DNA of 64,000 nt from Tetranychus cinnabarinus. Taxonomy: Eukaryota > Arthropoda > Arachnida > Trombidiformes > Tetranychidae. The position numbers were made by a program, and so were the translations under genes. The DNA lies in NCBI GenBank assembly GCA_022266195.1, contig WHVY01000006.1, positions 5,084,001 through 5,148,000 of the forward strand, given 5' to 3'. The notes beneath the pieces are model-generated. The model had not been told where the DNA came from and searched no databases. It worked only from the letters and a program-made list of their open reading frames with translations. The stretch's first letter is position 1. Every line of letters begins with the position of its first letter. Shown here piece by piece: positions 1 through 12,200 of this stretch.

Positions 1-2951
1 GCAAAGTTAACTGTAAGTGTAACAATTTTTTATTTACTGAAACTGTTTTACTCGTTCACTATTAAATGCAATTAAAAATCAATTGTGATCAAAATGATGA
101 GGAATGTAAAATGAAACAATGAAATTGATTGAAACATTGTCTTGTCTTTTAATGATTGACATTTTGTCAATTGAAATAATAAATATAAAACACAGAATAA
201 AGGTCAGCTTGACCAAAGGTGGGCGGAAAAGATTGAAAATAAACTTTGAATTTGACTCTAAACCAAGGGTGGAAGTAAACAGTAAAGCGTTTAAGCTTGA
301 TTAATTGTCAACAATATTAACTTTTAAACTCAAGGTAATCTGGTAACTTTCAAGTGACCAAAGCAATGAATAAATTAGCCGATTGAAGGTTAAAGTAAAT
401 TGGACAAAATGAAACAAAATGAGGGAAAAAGATGAAAATTGAAAATACAATGTGAATAACCAAAGTTCAATATAATGTTCAAAATTAAATTTCAATTTTT
501 CACCTTTTTTTATTGATACTTTTTTTCATATTGTTTCACAGCAACTTTCAAGTGAAACTTTTTTCTCTGTCCAATATTTCAAACATGGAAGAGAGGAAAA
601 AGCCCCAACAAAAGGTAAATAATTGATATAAAGAAGGGAAAAATTGTTCTTGTAAATGTTGAGTCCTGTGATGATATTGGAGATGCTCCAATCGTCTAAA
701 CATTGACTCAGGACTTTTGAAATCTGAAAGGAGAAGAGGAAGATTTCAAGATTTGGAGAAGAGCATTTTTGCAAGAAGTAAAGTTTGCTTCACCATTGGT
801 TTCCAAGAGGCAAGAGAGTAAAAAAAGATGTAAAGATGAAGATGGTGATGCTGGTGATGAGGATGAGAAAGAGGCTTGCGGTAACCTAACCATAAATGGG
901 CCTTAGCCAAGAAACATCCCGATTCCTCGAACCGGATATCTTTTCTTTCTTTTTTTGCACTTAGAAACCAATAGCGAAGATGCTTTACTTTTCTTCTTCT
1001 TCATCATCTTGCACATCTTCCTCTCACTCTCTCCCAGATTTATTTGGGGGAGTCCCCTAGTTCAAATGATCATACGTCATTCAACATAAATATGTATACA
1101 GATTATACTGGCCTTATATGTATTTAAGTCCCTCTTGCTTTCCCTTATGGTTTCATGGGGAAGAGAAATGAAGAGAGATAGAGAAAGAGAATGGAAAAGA
1201 AAGAGAAGAGAAAGTGGGGAAAGTGAGAGAGAGAGGAATTAGTGCACATTGAGAGGCAAGAAGAGAGAGAGAGAGAGAGAGTAAAAAATATCCTTGAGGA
1301 TAGCTTAAACTAAACCATTCTTGATGATGAGGAAACGGGTTGTGATAACGAAGACTCTCTGTGAATCAGTAAAGTAGGTTGTTAGGCAAAGCTTTTTTAC
1401 TTTTTTTAGATGATAAATATGAACGTTTTTTTCCACTTTTTCATCTTCCTTCCTCTTCTCTCTTCTCTTCGCCAAAAAATGAGATCAGAATTATCATTCG
1501 CACAATGAAACTGCTGTTTTCAGATGTTGGATAACACCATTCAGGACAGCAAGGCCAGGCAGTCTTTTTCCTTTCTTTCTGTTGGTTCTTTTTTCCATCT
1601 TCATCTTTTTTCCTTTCTTTTTCTTATTCTCTTTTCGTCATCATCGTCACCTCATGTTCAATGAGCAATCGGTTTGGTTGAGCCAACAAAACTCCCTCAT
1701 CATCACCTATTAAGGTGAACGAGATGAACATGATGATGAGTGGCGATGATGATGAATGCAAAAGACTGGATAGTTTTGAGTGAAAAAAAATCGCCCCACA
1801 CAAAACACAATAATACAAGTGCAAGTGAAAAGACAAGTTCATGTTTCTCATTTTTATATGTGTGTGAGTGTGTAAAACAAATAAACACACAACAACGGCA
1901 ACAGGCAAAAAAGTACAACAAAACCAAAAAAAATTGTAAATAATGAAAGTCAAAATAAAAACTCCTACTTGGCCATTAGATGACTCTTATTACTTAATCA
2001 TAAACTTTTTTTTTGCTTTCCATCATTTTCATTCTTAATCATTGTCCTAAACATCATCATCATCGTCAGGGGAACACACATCAAACATTTTCAATTGGGT
2101 GGACCATTTTTCCCATTTTTACGATGATCTAAACGATGCCAGTTGATTGTTTATGGCAATGATGAGTTTTTTTTGATACTTTCATCGCCATCATATCATA
2201 ATAAACTTGCTCATTTTTACCTTTATTAGTTATTGTGTTATTGCATTGTCCATTCAATTTAACAAAATACCAAAAAACTTGAAAGAGAGCCATGAGAGAG
2301 AGAGAAAAAGTTATCATGTTAATGATAATTGTCATGTTGAAGGCGAATAGAGTCTTTTTTTAAAGTAAAAATTGACCATTTAAAGTTATGTTTGGTTTTC
2401 ATTCTTTCTCCTAATAAGGTTACCGGATGATGATGATGAGAAGGATGATGATAGGAATGATGAGGCGAAAAAAGAAGAAAGTAAAGAGAGAGAGAGAAAT
2501 GTTTATGGGTATAAAGCTCATTTTTCATGGTATATTGTAACCAGTAACTACGTTTTACTAACCGTGGTTACTGTCGGCTTTACACTCTCTGGATAGTTTC
2601 CAATGGACTCATTAGATAACTCACAGCGTCATCTATTATTTCAACTACGAATGTTGAACGAGCAAATGAGATGATGATGAGAGATGAGGAACGATTTAAA
2701 TAGAACAGTAACTGTGTTATTTAAACAGAATGTTGACATTAAATTGTTTTAAGCAAATAGAGAAGCGAATGGTGAAAGGGAAAGAGAAGAGAGATGGAGA
2801 TTCGAGAGAAATGCCATTGAAGAAGAGAATGGGAAGAAGAAAAAAAAAGTAAAACGTAATAGAAATAAGACAGAAAAGAAAGAGAAGAGAAGAAGAAAAA
2901 ATTGTAGAGAAAAAAAAGGCGAAAGAGAAAAAGAAATGACTTTTTGCTAAC
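1..2951. other. Non-coding stretch downstream of the BCL11-like exon
   Basis: I see no gene here. Open frames in this stretch are low-complexity translations of GA-, CT- and CAT-rich DNA. Visible content is a long purine-rich tract around 1142-1290 with a GA dinucleotide run near 1265-1282, and many ATG/CAT triplet runs, for example near 1690-1760 and 2420-2460. Because the BCL11-like exon at 2952-4287 is on the minus strand and ends in a splice donor, this stretch is most simply the start of its next intron. I could not find the expected C2H2 zinc-finger exons in it. Confidence 0.6.
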
Positions 2952-4287
2952 CTTGTATTAATGTATTGGTATAAGCATCAACAAGTTGCTTTTTTTCACC
3001 GGTCAAGGAGGGACTACGTAGACGATGTTGAGAACGATGATGATAATAAGATGATGGTGAAGATGAAGAGTATGTTATTGAGCCATTAGCATCTTTGGTT
3101 GAAAGATGATCAAGGTTAAAACAGCTTTTTTTAGATGAACAAATGTCACTTTGGCCACTGTTATCATTAAGATTACTAAGATTATTAATATTATTATTAC
3201 TACTGAATTTTGAATTATGATGGAAATGGGGTGAAGAAAGTGGAGAATGATAAAGTGATGATGGTGATGAACGTTGTTGATGATGATTTTTACTGGGTAA
3301 AAGGTGTTGTCTTAATTTATGCCTATGTGAAGATGAGGTTAATGAGAGATTTGTTGTTGTTGCTGAGGAAGATAAATTCCGTTTCACCGAGGGTTTACAC
3401 TCTCCATTTGAAGATGAAAATGGTGATCCTGATATGATTGGTGAATTGGGTTGACCTTCTGCTGATACTAATGCCAGATCCCAGGCTCTTGGCATGTCCA
3501 GTTCATCTTCGGCAACATCATCATCTTCCAAGTCTTCATCCAGAGAACGAGATGAAGAGTGAAGATTTTGAACAAGATTATGTTGATTAGAATGATGATG
3601 ATGAGTAGAATTGTGTAAATGAGAAGAAGAAGAATGAAGATGATTATGATTTGTATTTGTTAATGTTGATCTTTCACCTCCAGTCCCATTATTGTTACCA
3701 GAAGAAGATGAGACTCGACGACAGGAACGAGGTTCTTTTAATTTACAAATTCCTTTATGGTCAATAAATTTAATTATATCAGATAAAGATAATTCCAATG
3801 AACATAAACCACACTTTAATGTATCCTGAAGGTAACCAGTGGATGGACAGGTAATCATGGGACTTTCTGGTCTCTCTGATGTTCTCATCAGATTCATCAA
3901 AGAGTTTCCTGTATTTGTTGGTGGTGATGATGATGAGCTGGTTAAATATTTGCTGCTACTATTATTATTATTATTATTAATAACATTATTATTATTATTA
4001 TTATTATTACTTAGATTGGTGGGTTCACTTTTCCTATCAACATCTGGTCTCTCTGTATTTCTCATCATCATCAGAGAATTTATATTTGGTGAATATTTAG
4101 ATGTCAGGGGTTCACTTTTCCTTGGAAGCTCAATATCCTCATCATCACCGATATCTTCACCAACACCGCTATTGTAGATATCATCGTCAACATCACCATT
4201 TTTGCATGTCTTGTGAAGATTTAAACAACTTGAAGAACAAAATTCACATTTAGTCCGTTTAGGTCGATATTGTTTCTGTCGAGGCAT
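2952..4287 (-). CDS. BCL11/CTIP-like zinc-finger transcription factor, 5' coding exon (partial gene)
   Basis: This is one open exon of 445 codons plus one base. It starts at ATG 4287 and ends at a donor (AAG/GTTAGC) after 2952, so the gene continues at lower coordinates outside the window. The N-terminus MPRQKQYRP resembles the MSRRKQxxP peptide with which BCL11 and SALL proteins recruit the NuRD corepressor. Residues 157-182 hold a CCHC finger (C159, C162, H177, C181) whose SDIIKFIDHK core closely resembles the BCL11A/B N-terminal finger (GDILIFIEHK). The rest is low complexity: Asn runs at about 94-109, Ser runs and His-rich stretches. A segment with RKSEP...KY...SLM..MR.(T/S)ERP occurs twice (about 56-81 and 86-140). 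The C2H2 DNA-binding fingers expected in this family are missing from this exon and should lie on later exons. SALL is the main alternative; the finger favours BCL11. The start is supported by the NuRD-like peptide. Confidence 0.75.
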
Positions 4288-7200
4288 CCCACTTAAATGG
4301 TTTGGTGTTGGTAATAATAAAGATAGAGATTAGATAGAAGAGAAGAAGAAGATTTTTTTAAAAAGAAATCAAGATTAATTAATTAATAATACAATAATAC
4401 AATGGAATAATATTTACTTCACAATTTAAATTATATATAATATAATATATATTTATATTTACTAATAAATGAATAATAATGATGATGCACGCGCCCGGGT
4501 TGAAAGCAGCGATCAAACTGCTAAACATTTACAAGTTACTGTTAACCCAGAGTCTCACTCTCTGTCTCTCTCTTTCAGTCTCACACTCACATTGAAACTC
4601 ACTCTTGATTTGATGTTAACACGGCTTCCTAATGTAACTCCATCTATTGGTTGCAATGTTTAAACGCAAGTTGAGTAAGAAGAAAAAATGTGTGTTCAAG
4701 TGGACTTACTTTTTACTGTTGGTTAATTTCACTGGATAGTTTTAATTGGTAAAAGTTGAAAGGTCAAGACATGGCCACCATGGAAAAGGAAAGGATCAAA
4801 GGTAAAAAATCTGTAAGTAAATTAATGTTTTACAAAGTGTTTGCTTCAATTTTTTGGAAAGATCAGGTAAAGCTGACAGTTCAAGTATCACGTTATGGTA
4901 TTAAATGTAAGTAAATATCTTTCTTTGGTCATTACCTTTTTTTAGATTGTTAATTGTTTGTTTAATTAATAACAGATCAAACCATATTTGAACATTTCTA
5001 TTCATGAATTACGTAAATTCAAGAGATAACCTAAAGATCACCGGAAAGTTTACTGTTGGTTTTTTTTTGGTTTTTTAGGGAGAGGGGAATAAGTTAGCGG
5101 TTAAAATTGGCAATGGTGGTGATTGAAAGGTGAAAATGAGATTTCCTTTCGTCGCCATATTGACTAGACATGTGAAGCTTCTTTACTTTTAAGGCAAGTT
5201 TAACCGTTTCTCTTGTCCACTTCAAAGCCTTTTCATTTTTATAAAATCCTTTCATTATCTAACTTTTTTTATTTCTCTTCTTTTTCCAGTTTATTCAAGA
5301 TACAACCCGCTTTTAGCCGTTTAATAATCCAGCTAACTAAGGATTAACTATTGGATAAGATGTATGGATACTCTTTTACCCCTTTACACAATTGTTTTGC
5401 TGGATTTTGTTGTTTTCCCTCTTGCGCTTCTTTTCTCTCTTCAATCTTTTGGATCTGCTGATTTTCATTTGGTTTTTTTCCACTTATCATCTGTATTCAG
5501 CTATCCATGATAGCCATATTCAGGATCTTTTTTTTCTGAAAAAAAAACAAACTAGATTCATGTATATTTTAATCAAAGTGATCGTCTGTGTTGATTGTGA
5601 ACCACATCTTTAACCATATTTAACCATTTACACCAAGTTCAACCTTGAAGCTGGAGTTAACTTAAGTGAATTCAAAGCCATAGTAAGCTTTCTTTCTCTT
5701 TCTCTTTTCTCTTTCTTTTCTTCTCTTGTTTTTTTTAATGCTACTTTACATCCATAATCATCATATTTTTATTTTTTATTGAGTTTTGATGTGTATTGTG
5801 AGATGAGAGAAAAAAAAACGTTTTGTTTAACTGTTAAGCTAGTTTAATATCCGGAAATTGGATCAAGTTGAAAAGTTAAATTACACCAAATGAGACAGAA
5901 AATAAGTTGAACATCTCATATTCCAATGGCTATTTTCTGAGTAAATTTCATCCACTCTTCATTCTCATCATCTTCCAGTCTCTCTTCGCACTGTTTTTTC
6001 CCTCATTTTACTTCATCATCACTTCATGTTTACAGTTTCTCTTCTTCATCTTCTTTTCTCCAAGTTTGTTGTCATTAAGAGGTCGTTGATAGCATTTACT
6101 ATTAATAGAAGCCATAATATGATGATAAAAAAAAGTCAATTAAAGTTGCCAACTTTGTATTTATACAATATACAATATTCAAATGCTAGTAAGCTTCAAA
6201 CTAACCGTTTTAAATATATTAACATAGACTTACAAGTTTTTTTGTCTTTCTTCAAAGTACTGGTCATCTAGAGTTTGTTGTTTTTTTCATGTTCACTCAT
6301 TTGTCATTTTTACTGTCCAAAACAATTTAATATAACATTACAACAACAAACCTAATAATAAAGTTATTGTAAAGATTAGATGAGATTAACTTAGCTCAAT
6401 GTCAATGGACAAAGTCAAATGAATAAAGCAAAATCTTGCACAGGATAAGTTGCAGTTTATTGGGAGAGTTATAAAGACAATTAAAGAGCAAAAAGAAAGA
6501 TCAAGAAGAGAGAAGAAGAAGAAGAAGATGACAAGAAAGAGGGAAAAGAAAGAGGTTAAAGAGAGAAGAGGTTCGAGTTGGAGAAGAAGAAAAAAGAAGA
6601 GGAAGAACGAGAAAAGTCCATTGATGGAGACAGATTCATGAGTTTTCTGTTGATGGCAACTTGTTTCATTTGTTCATTTTGAGGTTGATTCTGGTTAAGC
6701 TTAGGATTTCCTCTGTTAATTTCCTTCCCATTTTAATTATGGTAACGTCCAAAGATTGACAAACCATTATAACAATTAGATAACTCCATGATTATTCATC
6801 AATCTCTCATTCGTCATCATTTGATTATCACTCTCTCAAGAGTCCCATGAAGCTTATTTACTTCATCTAATCTGTCCTTTCCCTTGTTATTTCTTCTCTT
6901 TCTTCTCTTCATTCCTTTTCTGTCTATTCCATGTATCTCTTCTCCTTCATCTTCGTCTCTCTGACTATTTTTTTTTCTTCTTTTTCAGTCTTGTTCTTCT
7001 TCCGTTTCCCTTTCCTGTTGGTTATTTATTCACATTACCCTGAATTGATCCTAACAAACCAGAGCCAGGAGATAATGATGCTGATTCCTATTTTGGTTTT
7101 CACCAGATAAAACAAACTTACCAAGCCCAATAACAACAGTTGATCAACAGTCTGTTTCCTATGAATTTACAGATAAAAACAACAGTTCACTTTCCATTGG

Positions 7201-9219
7201 TGTTTATATTATAATACTTGGTGGGCAAGAGTTGATTGTTTTCAAATGTCGTCATCAACCTCATCATCCTTTTTTTGCCATGGTATCAACATTTTCATCA
7301 ATAACACTTATCTGTTTCAACATGATCATTTTGCTGTTGCTATCATCATCCCCATTGAAAGTCAGGTCCATAGACTTGGCAGCAATCTAAAGAGAGGCTG
7401 AAATTGAATAGACAGAGAAACACACAGAGACAGAGGGAGAGAGTCAACAGCTTAACAATCATATTGATTGTTCTAGCAATTAACATCAAGTAAATAAAGT
7501 GCAGTTAAAACGGAAACCAACCAAATAAAGAGTCAATTTGATCACCATCAGCATATAATAACACACATACAAACACACACACATATATATAAATGTCCTT
7601 ACGACCTTTTGATGAGACAAGACTTGGCAGGAGAAAAAAAAAGTTGCAGCAAATTAATTAAAATGTAACATTTGTCAACTATTAGGTGAGTGTTGATTGT
7701 TACACTATTACAGTAAACAAACTGCTTACCTATGTTTGGTCTTGAAGCGTCGTCCTGTTTACCTGTTAACGAGTTGAAAAGATGAAAATGCTTTCAATTG
7801 TTATACTGACCATAATTGGTCAATGTTGAACCAGCTCTTGACTCGATGGAAACCACTGATTAAAAGATCAATTAGCATAGTTGTGATAAATTTCAAACCT
7901 CTATTCTGGTTTGATGTCAATAATTTATATCAATATCAGTTATCATTAAGCAAACACTATGTTTACCTTCAATTATCATTTCACCCGCAACTTTTATTTT
8001 CATAACCATCATGAAAGAAAAGAGAGAGAAAATAATTATCAACTTATCATGATTATGCGAACAGATAAAATGTTTAATCATATTGTTGCGGTCAATCTCA
8101 TGATTTAACTCAACAATTTTTATTTAATCACAAAAATTTTCCCACTTTAACCTTTAATTTTTTTCTTTCAATAAATTAGCTTGGAATTATTCAACAAAGT
8201 TGTCGCCATTGACTTTTCCTGTGACACTCTTTTGGACCATAATTGTCGGAATAGGATCAATTAAATGCAGCCATTTGAATAATACTCAGCAATTGAAAGT
8301 GCCTTCAATTATTTATCATGGATTCGCAGTTTTTTCATTCAAAGCCACCTTCGGTCATGAAATTGTTTTAAAAAAGGAATTTAATTTTGCAGATCGATTC
8401 TTTTCCACTGATTAAGTTTGCTGTCCAATGATCATTACAGAGGCAAAAATGGACCATTTCATCGATACTTCAACACCTTGAATAAGTTCAGCATTTCATC
8501 AATTTGTTTACTTTAAATAACGTAATCATGAAATGATCAAAACTAGAAAAAATGAGTTTTTCAGATTCTCTAAACTCTTTTTAAATTGGATAAAAAGAGG
8601 TTTGTACAAATGAATCTTTAGGTAATTATTGATTCCTAAGCATTGATTAATAATTGAATTAAAACTCATTTTTTCTAGTGATGATTGAAGTGAACTGGAA
8701 ACATTACAAAGTAAACAAATGTTAGATGAAAATGTGAAACGAAACTTTGCTTTTTCAAAGCTTACTTCCCTTTGAATAAGCTTTGCTTTTTAATTCACTG
8801 TGCTTACTGGACAGGGTCAGATGATAATGTAGATTGTGGGTGTGAAGGAAAAGCCAAAGAGTTGATGATGAATGGGAGGAGACAAGGTGGAGTGAAGGAG
8901 GTATTTACAGCTGAATAAGGTCAAACCTTATTGTGAATACAGAATAGGTGAATGGAAATGGTTTGCTTTGTTCATCTTCACCTTGCTTTTTCAAGACAAA
9001 AATTATATTTTCTACCTGTTGACAGGTTATTAGATTGCTCGTTGGACTATGTATTGATAGATATTATTATTCCTCTTGTTTTACATTTTACCTTTTTTTT
9101 CCTCATGATGATGATGATGATCGTCTTCAAGGTAAAATGGTTATGATAACATGATAGGAGTAAAAAATTGTTCAACTCACCATATTGCACAGTGCCATTG
9201 AACACTGTAATTAGAGTGA
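4288..9219. other. Gene-free stretch upstream of the BCL11-like exon
   Basis: No gene is supported. The stretch is AT-rich, with polypyrimidine tracts (for example 5690-5730 and 6890-6990), purine runs (6490-6610) and a short AC/AT microsatellite near 7559-7591. The open frame at 8200-8415 has a hydrophobic start but no ATG and no recognisable family, so I do not call it. The stretch is the presumed 5' flank of the BCL11-like gene and may hold its promoter and enhancers, but I cannot point to individual sites. Confidence 0.5.
8542..8679. repeat. Small inverted-repeat (MITE-like or hairpin) element
   Basis: The ends are 19-base perfect inverted repeats: ACTAGAAAAAATGAGTTTT at 8542-8560 and its reverse complement at 8661-8679. 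Between them a second hairpin is visible (AAACTCTTTTTA pairing with TAAAAAGAGGTTT around 8575-8598). The whole is about 138 bases and could fold into a branched hairpin. I see no clear target-site duplication, so it may be a miniature transposon relic or a structured RNA-coding sequence. Confidence 0.45.
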
Positions 9220-12200
9220 ATGATAAGTGACTCTCAAGTGAGAGTTGCTTGTTATTTGTGTGTGTGTGTGTGTTGTGTGCCTTTACTAGTGACTATTGGA
9301 TTGTATCGGGTTGGCAATTTTTCTGGTCACCAATTTCATGGTTCACATGATGATGGTGAACACATTCAGAATAGTCAAGCCATTGATAATAATAATAGTC
9401 ATAATAATAATGAAATCAATGAAAGAAACCAGAAACAAGTAGCAACAGGTTAAACTTACAAAGAAGTATTAATGTGATTCTCTCTCTCTCTCTCTCTCTT
9501 TTCAGTCCGTTTTGCACATTACCAAGTTGTGCGTTGCTTTTGTTGTCTCCTTTTATTTTTCAGACTCGTTTCATTTCTTCTTTCAAAGATCAAGTCATTG
9601 AACAAGTTTAGCATTTTGGGTACACATTGGCTGTCTTCAATCTGTCGATAATCAGTTGCCCATAAAACAATTTACTGTAATTATCGGCAATCCAACAATT
9701 CTGATGCACACTTTTGACCAGAAAAGTTTTACTCAAATGATTTCAACCTTCTTCTTCATGCAAACAGTTCCGAGGCGATACATTGCCCAATTTAGGCTCA
9801 TTTGGATGTCCTGTCATGTGCAAACTTAAAATTGTCGCTCATTCAAAACTACTCAACTTTTGAGCCAAAAATTTACTCAAAAATTTACTCAAAATTTGCT
9901 CGATAAATATTGAAATTTTCAAACAAATTTGGCAATCTTTATTACTGACAAAATTAAGAAAATCTTGATCAGAATTTGTTCCGAAATTGACAAGGATAAA
10001 CACTAAATCTTACTCAAAATTCGATGCAAGTCTTTGGATATAAAATTTTCTGCTGATTTCAAAAATCAATTTCGATAATTCTAATTCACTTTGATTAAAA
10101 GAGTTTAAAGTTGGTTCCATTTTTTCTTGTATGCCTAATCTAATGTTAAAAGTCAACCGGCAAAATTTTTTGCGTTTACTTTGAGCGTTGACTAAATGAG
10201 ACTGAGATCAAATTTTGATCATCATGCATCTGAAATGCTTCGATATTTCGATATTTTTTTCGAGGAAAAATGTTTTCTCTTTATCTTTGCATTCTCGATC
10301 TTGAAGATTGAACTCGTTATTTGTTGTTCATTTTCAAGAAACAAAATAAAGATAAAGAAATGCAATCGACTGAATCGAAGGTTGATTTTTGTTGAAAATT
10401 TCAAGCAATGTCAATGTTTTTGTGACCAAAATTTCCGTGTATTTTAAGCTTGAAAATCCTATAATTAATTAACCATTTGGTTAAATTAAAACATTTGAAA
10501 AGCAATTGACCTTTGGTTTGATTAAAAGTAACGAGATCTTTGCTCAGAATAAAGTTGATTAAATTAATGAAAAAAGATATTAAATGTAAATTGAAATTTC
10601 CATCTCAATTGACCCATTAATTGTTAACAATTGTGTGTCGGGCAACGACAAAGTACTAACAAGTAGACTAAATTAATTAATACTTCATGGTCATGTGGCA
10701 TCATTTGCTCACCATAACCATTGAGCCAATCTGAAAGGTAAAAACAGAAACAAATTGAAACTGAACTCAAGTCTCAATTTCATGTGAAAAAAAAGGAAAA
10801 GAAAAAAAACGGCGAATAAGAAAGGTTATTATTTGGTTACGGCACATTTGACCATTAACAATTAACATTTCCATTCTCATGCTAATTAATGAATATTAAA
10901 TTTTCTCTGAACAGTTATGTTATACAATATCATCATCATTATTACCTTTATTACCTTGTATATTATTTCACTGGCAACAGTGAAAGTGAAACGGGAAAAA
11001 GCGAGAGAAAAGTGGCGAAAAAAAAAGTTTCCTTTTGTGGTCATTTCCTGTCGTCCAGTGATAACCTTTTTTACAGCATATTAAACCTCTGAAAATACCT
11101 TGTCTAGCTAATCTTGCAACCTGAACGTTAAATGATGGTTAACAATGTTTGTTTGTAAACATTTACACACACAATAAACATGAAAAGTTTGCCTTTTTTG
11201 ATATAAAATTTTGCGATTTTGTGTGAAACTGAAAAAGTTGTAATAACTTTGCCTTTTCCTTTGCATTTTTGGCCTTTTTTAATGGGCAAATTAATTATGA
11301 ATGCGTTGAAAAAATTGTTGGTTTACTTTTACGCCAAATGAACCTAAAAATATCATGTACACCATTGGCGACTATTTTCAAGGAAATGAAATTTTCTGCC
11401 AACATTTTGTTTCGTTTGCTGTTCAGTAAAGAGTAAAAGTAAAAATTGCAATTTGCAAGGTTTGCCGACTCGGCTTGGTTCGACTTCGTCCTTGCAGTGT
11501 TTTCCGTTTTCCGGTTCAATCAACTTAATATTATTGATTAGGATTCTGGTGGTGCTTCTGGTTCTCCTGATGCTCTTGGATTATTCAGCGACAGATTAAA
11601 GGCAAGGTGGAAACTCGATTAAACAAATGTTGACTTTTTGTCAATTGTATTCTTGATTGATTGACACTTGTTTTCATTGCCTTTCAATTTTCAATAATCA
11701 TTAATAATACAAAATTATTAGTCACAGCAATTTGATCACTTGAAGCGATTATTGAAAAAATTGAAAATGCTTTTCCAATAAAGTTTTCCGATAAAGTTCA
11801 TTAAAAATTGTCTTTTTTTTGCTCCAAATTTTTGTCCAAATTTTCGAAGAAAAAAGAAGAGAAAAAATGTTTGTCACGGAAAAGTGACTGGGCCCAAAGT
11901 ATTTTCGCCTTTCTGGTTGGTCAGTTGGTCAAGTTTAGTTGACTGGAAAATTGAAATGTCAAGATTGAAGTGTAAACATGAAAATGGTGAAAATGGTTGA
12001 AGAGTCTTGCTTTTTTTACTTCTACTTTTACCAAGTTTTAAAATTTTACTTTTGAGTTTCTTTGAACAGTGTTTGAGGCAATGTTGAACAATGAACAAAT
12101 TGTTTCTCTGATAAGTTGAAAATCAATTTTTTTGCTTCTTCTTCTCCAGTTTTTCGTCCTTTTTTCTGGCCGGTTTTCGGTAACAACCTATCGGTTGTTG

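Noticed and set aside
3839..4177. 112-codon plus-strand frame
   Set aside because: It is the antisense shadow of the Asn-repeat region of the BCL11-like exon.
8200..8415. Possible secreted protein frame with a hydrophobic start
   Set aside because: It has no ATG start, no family and no supporting splice structure beyond a possible acceptor just upstream.
9220..9453. Possible signal-anchor coding exon with an Asn-rich tail
   Set aside because: Its hydrophobic part translates a GT microsatellite and the ending GTTAAA is a weak donor. It cannot be supported without RNA evidence.
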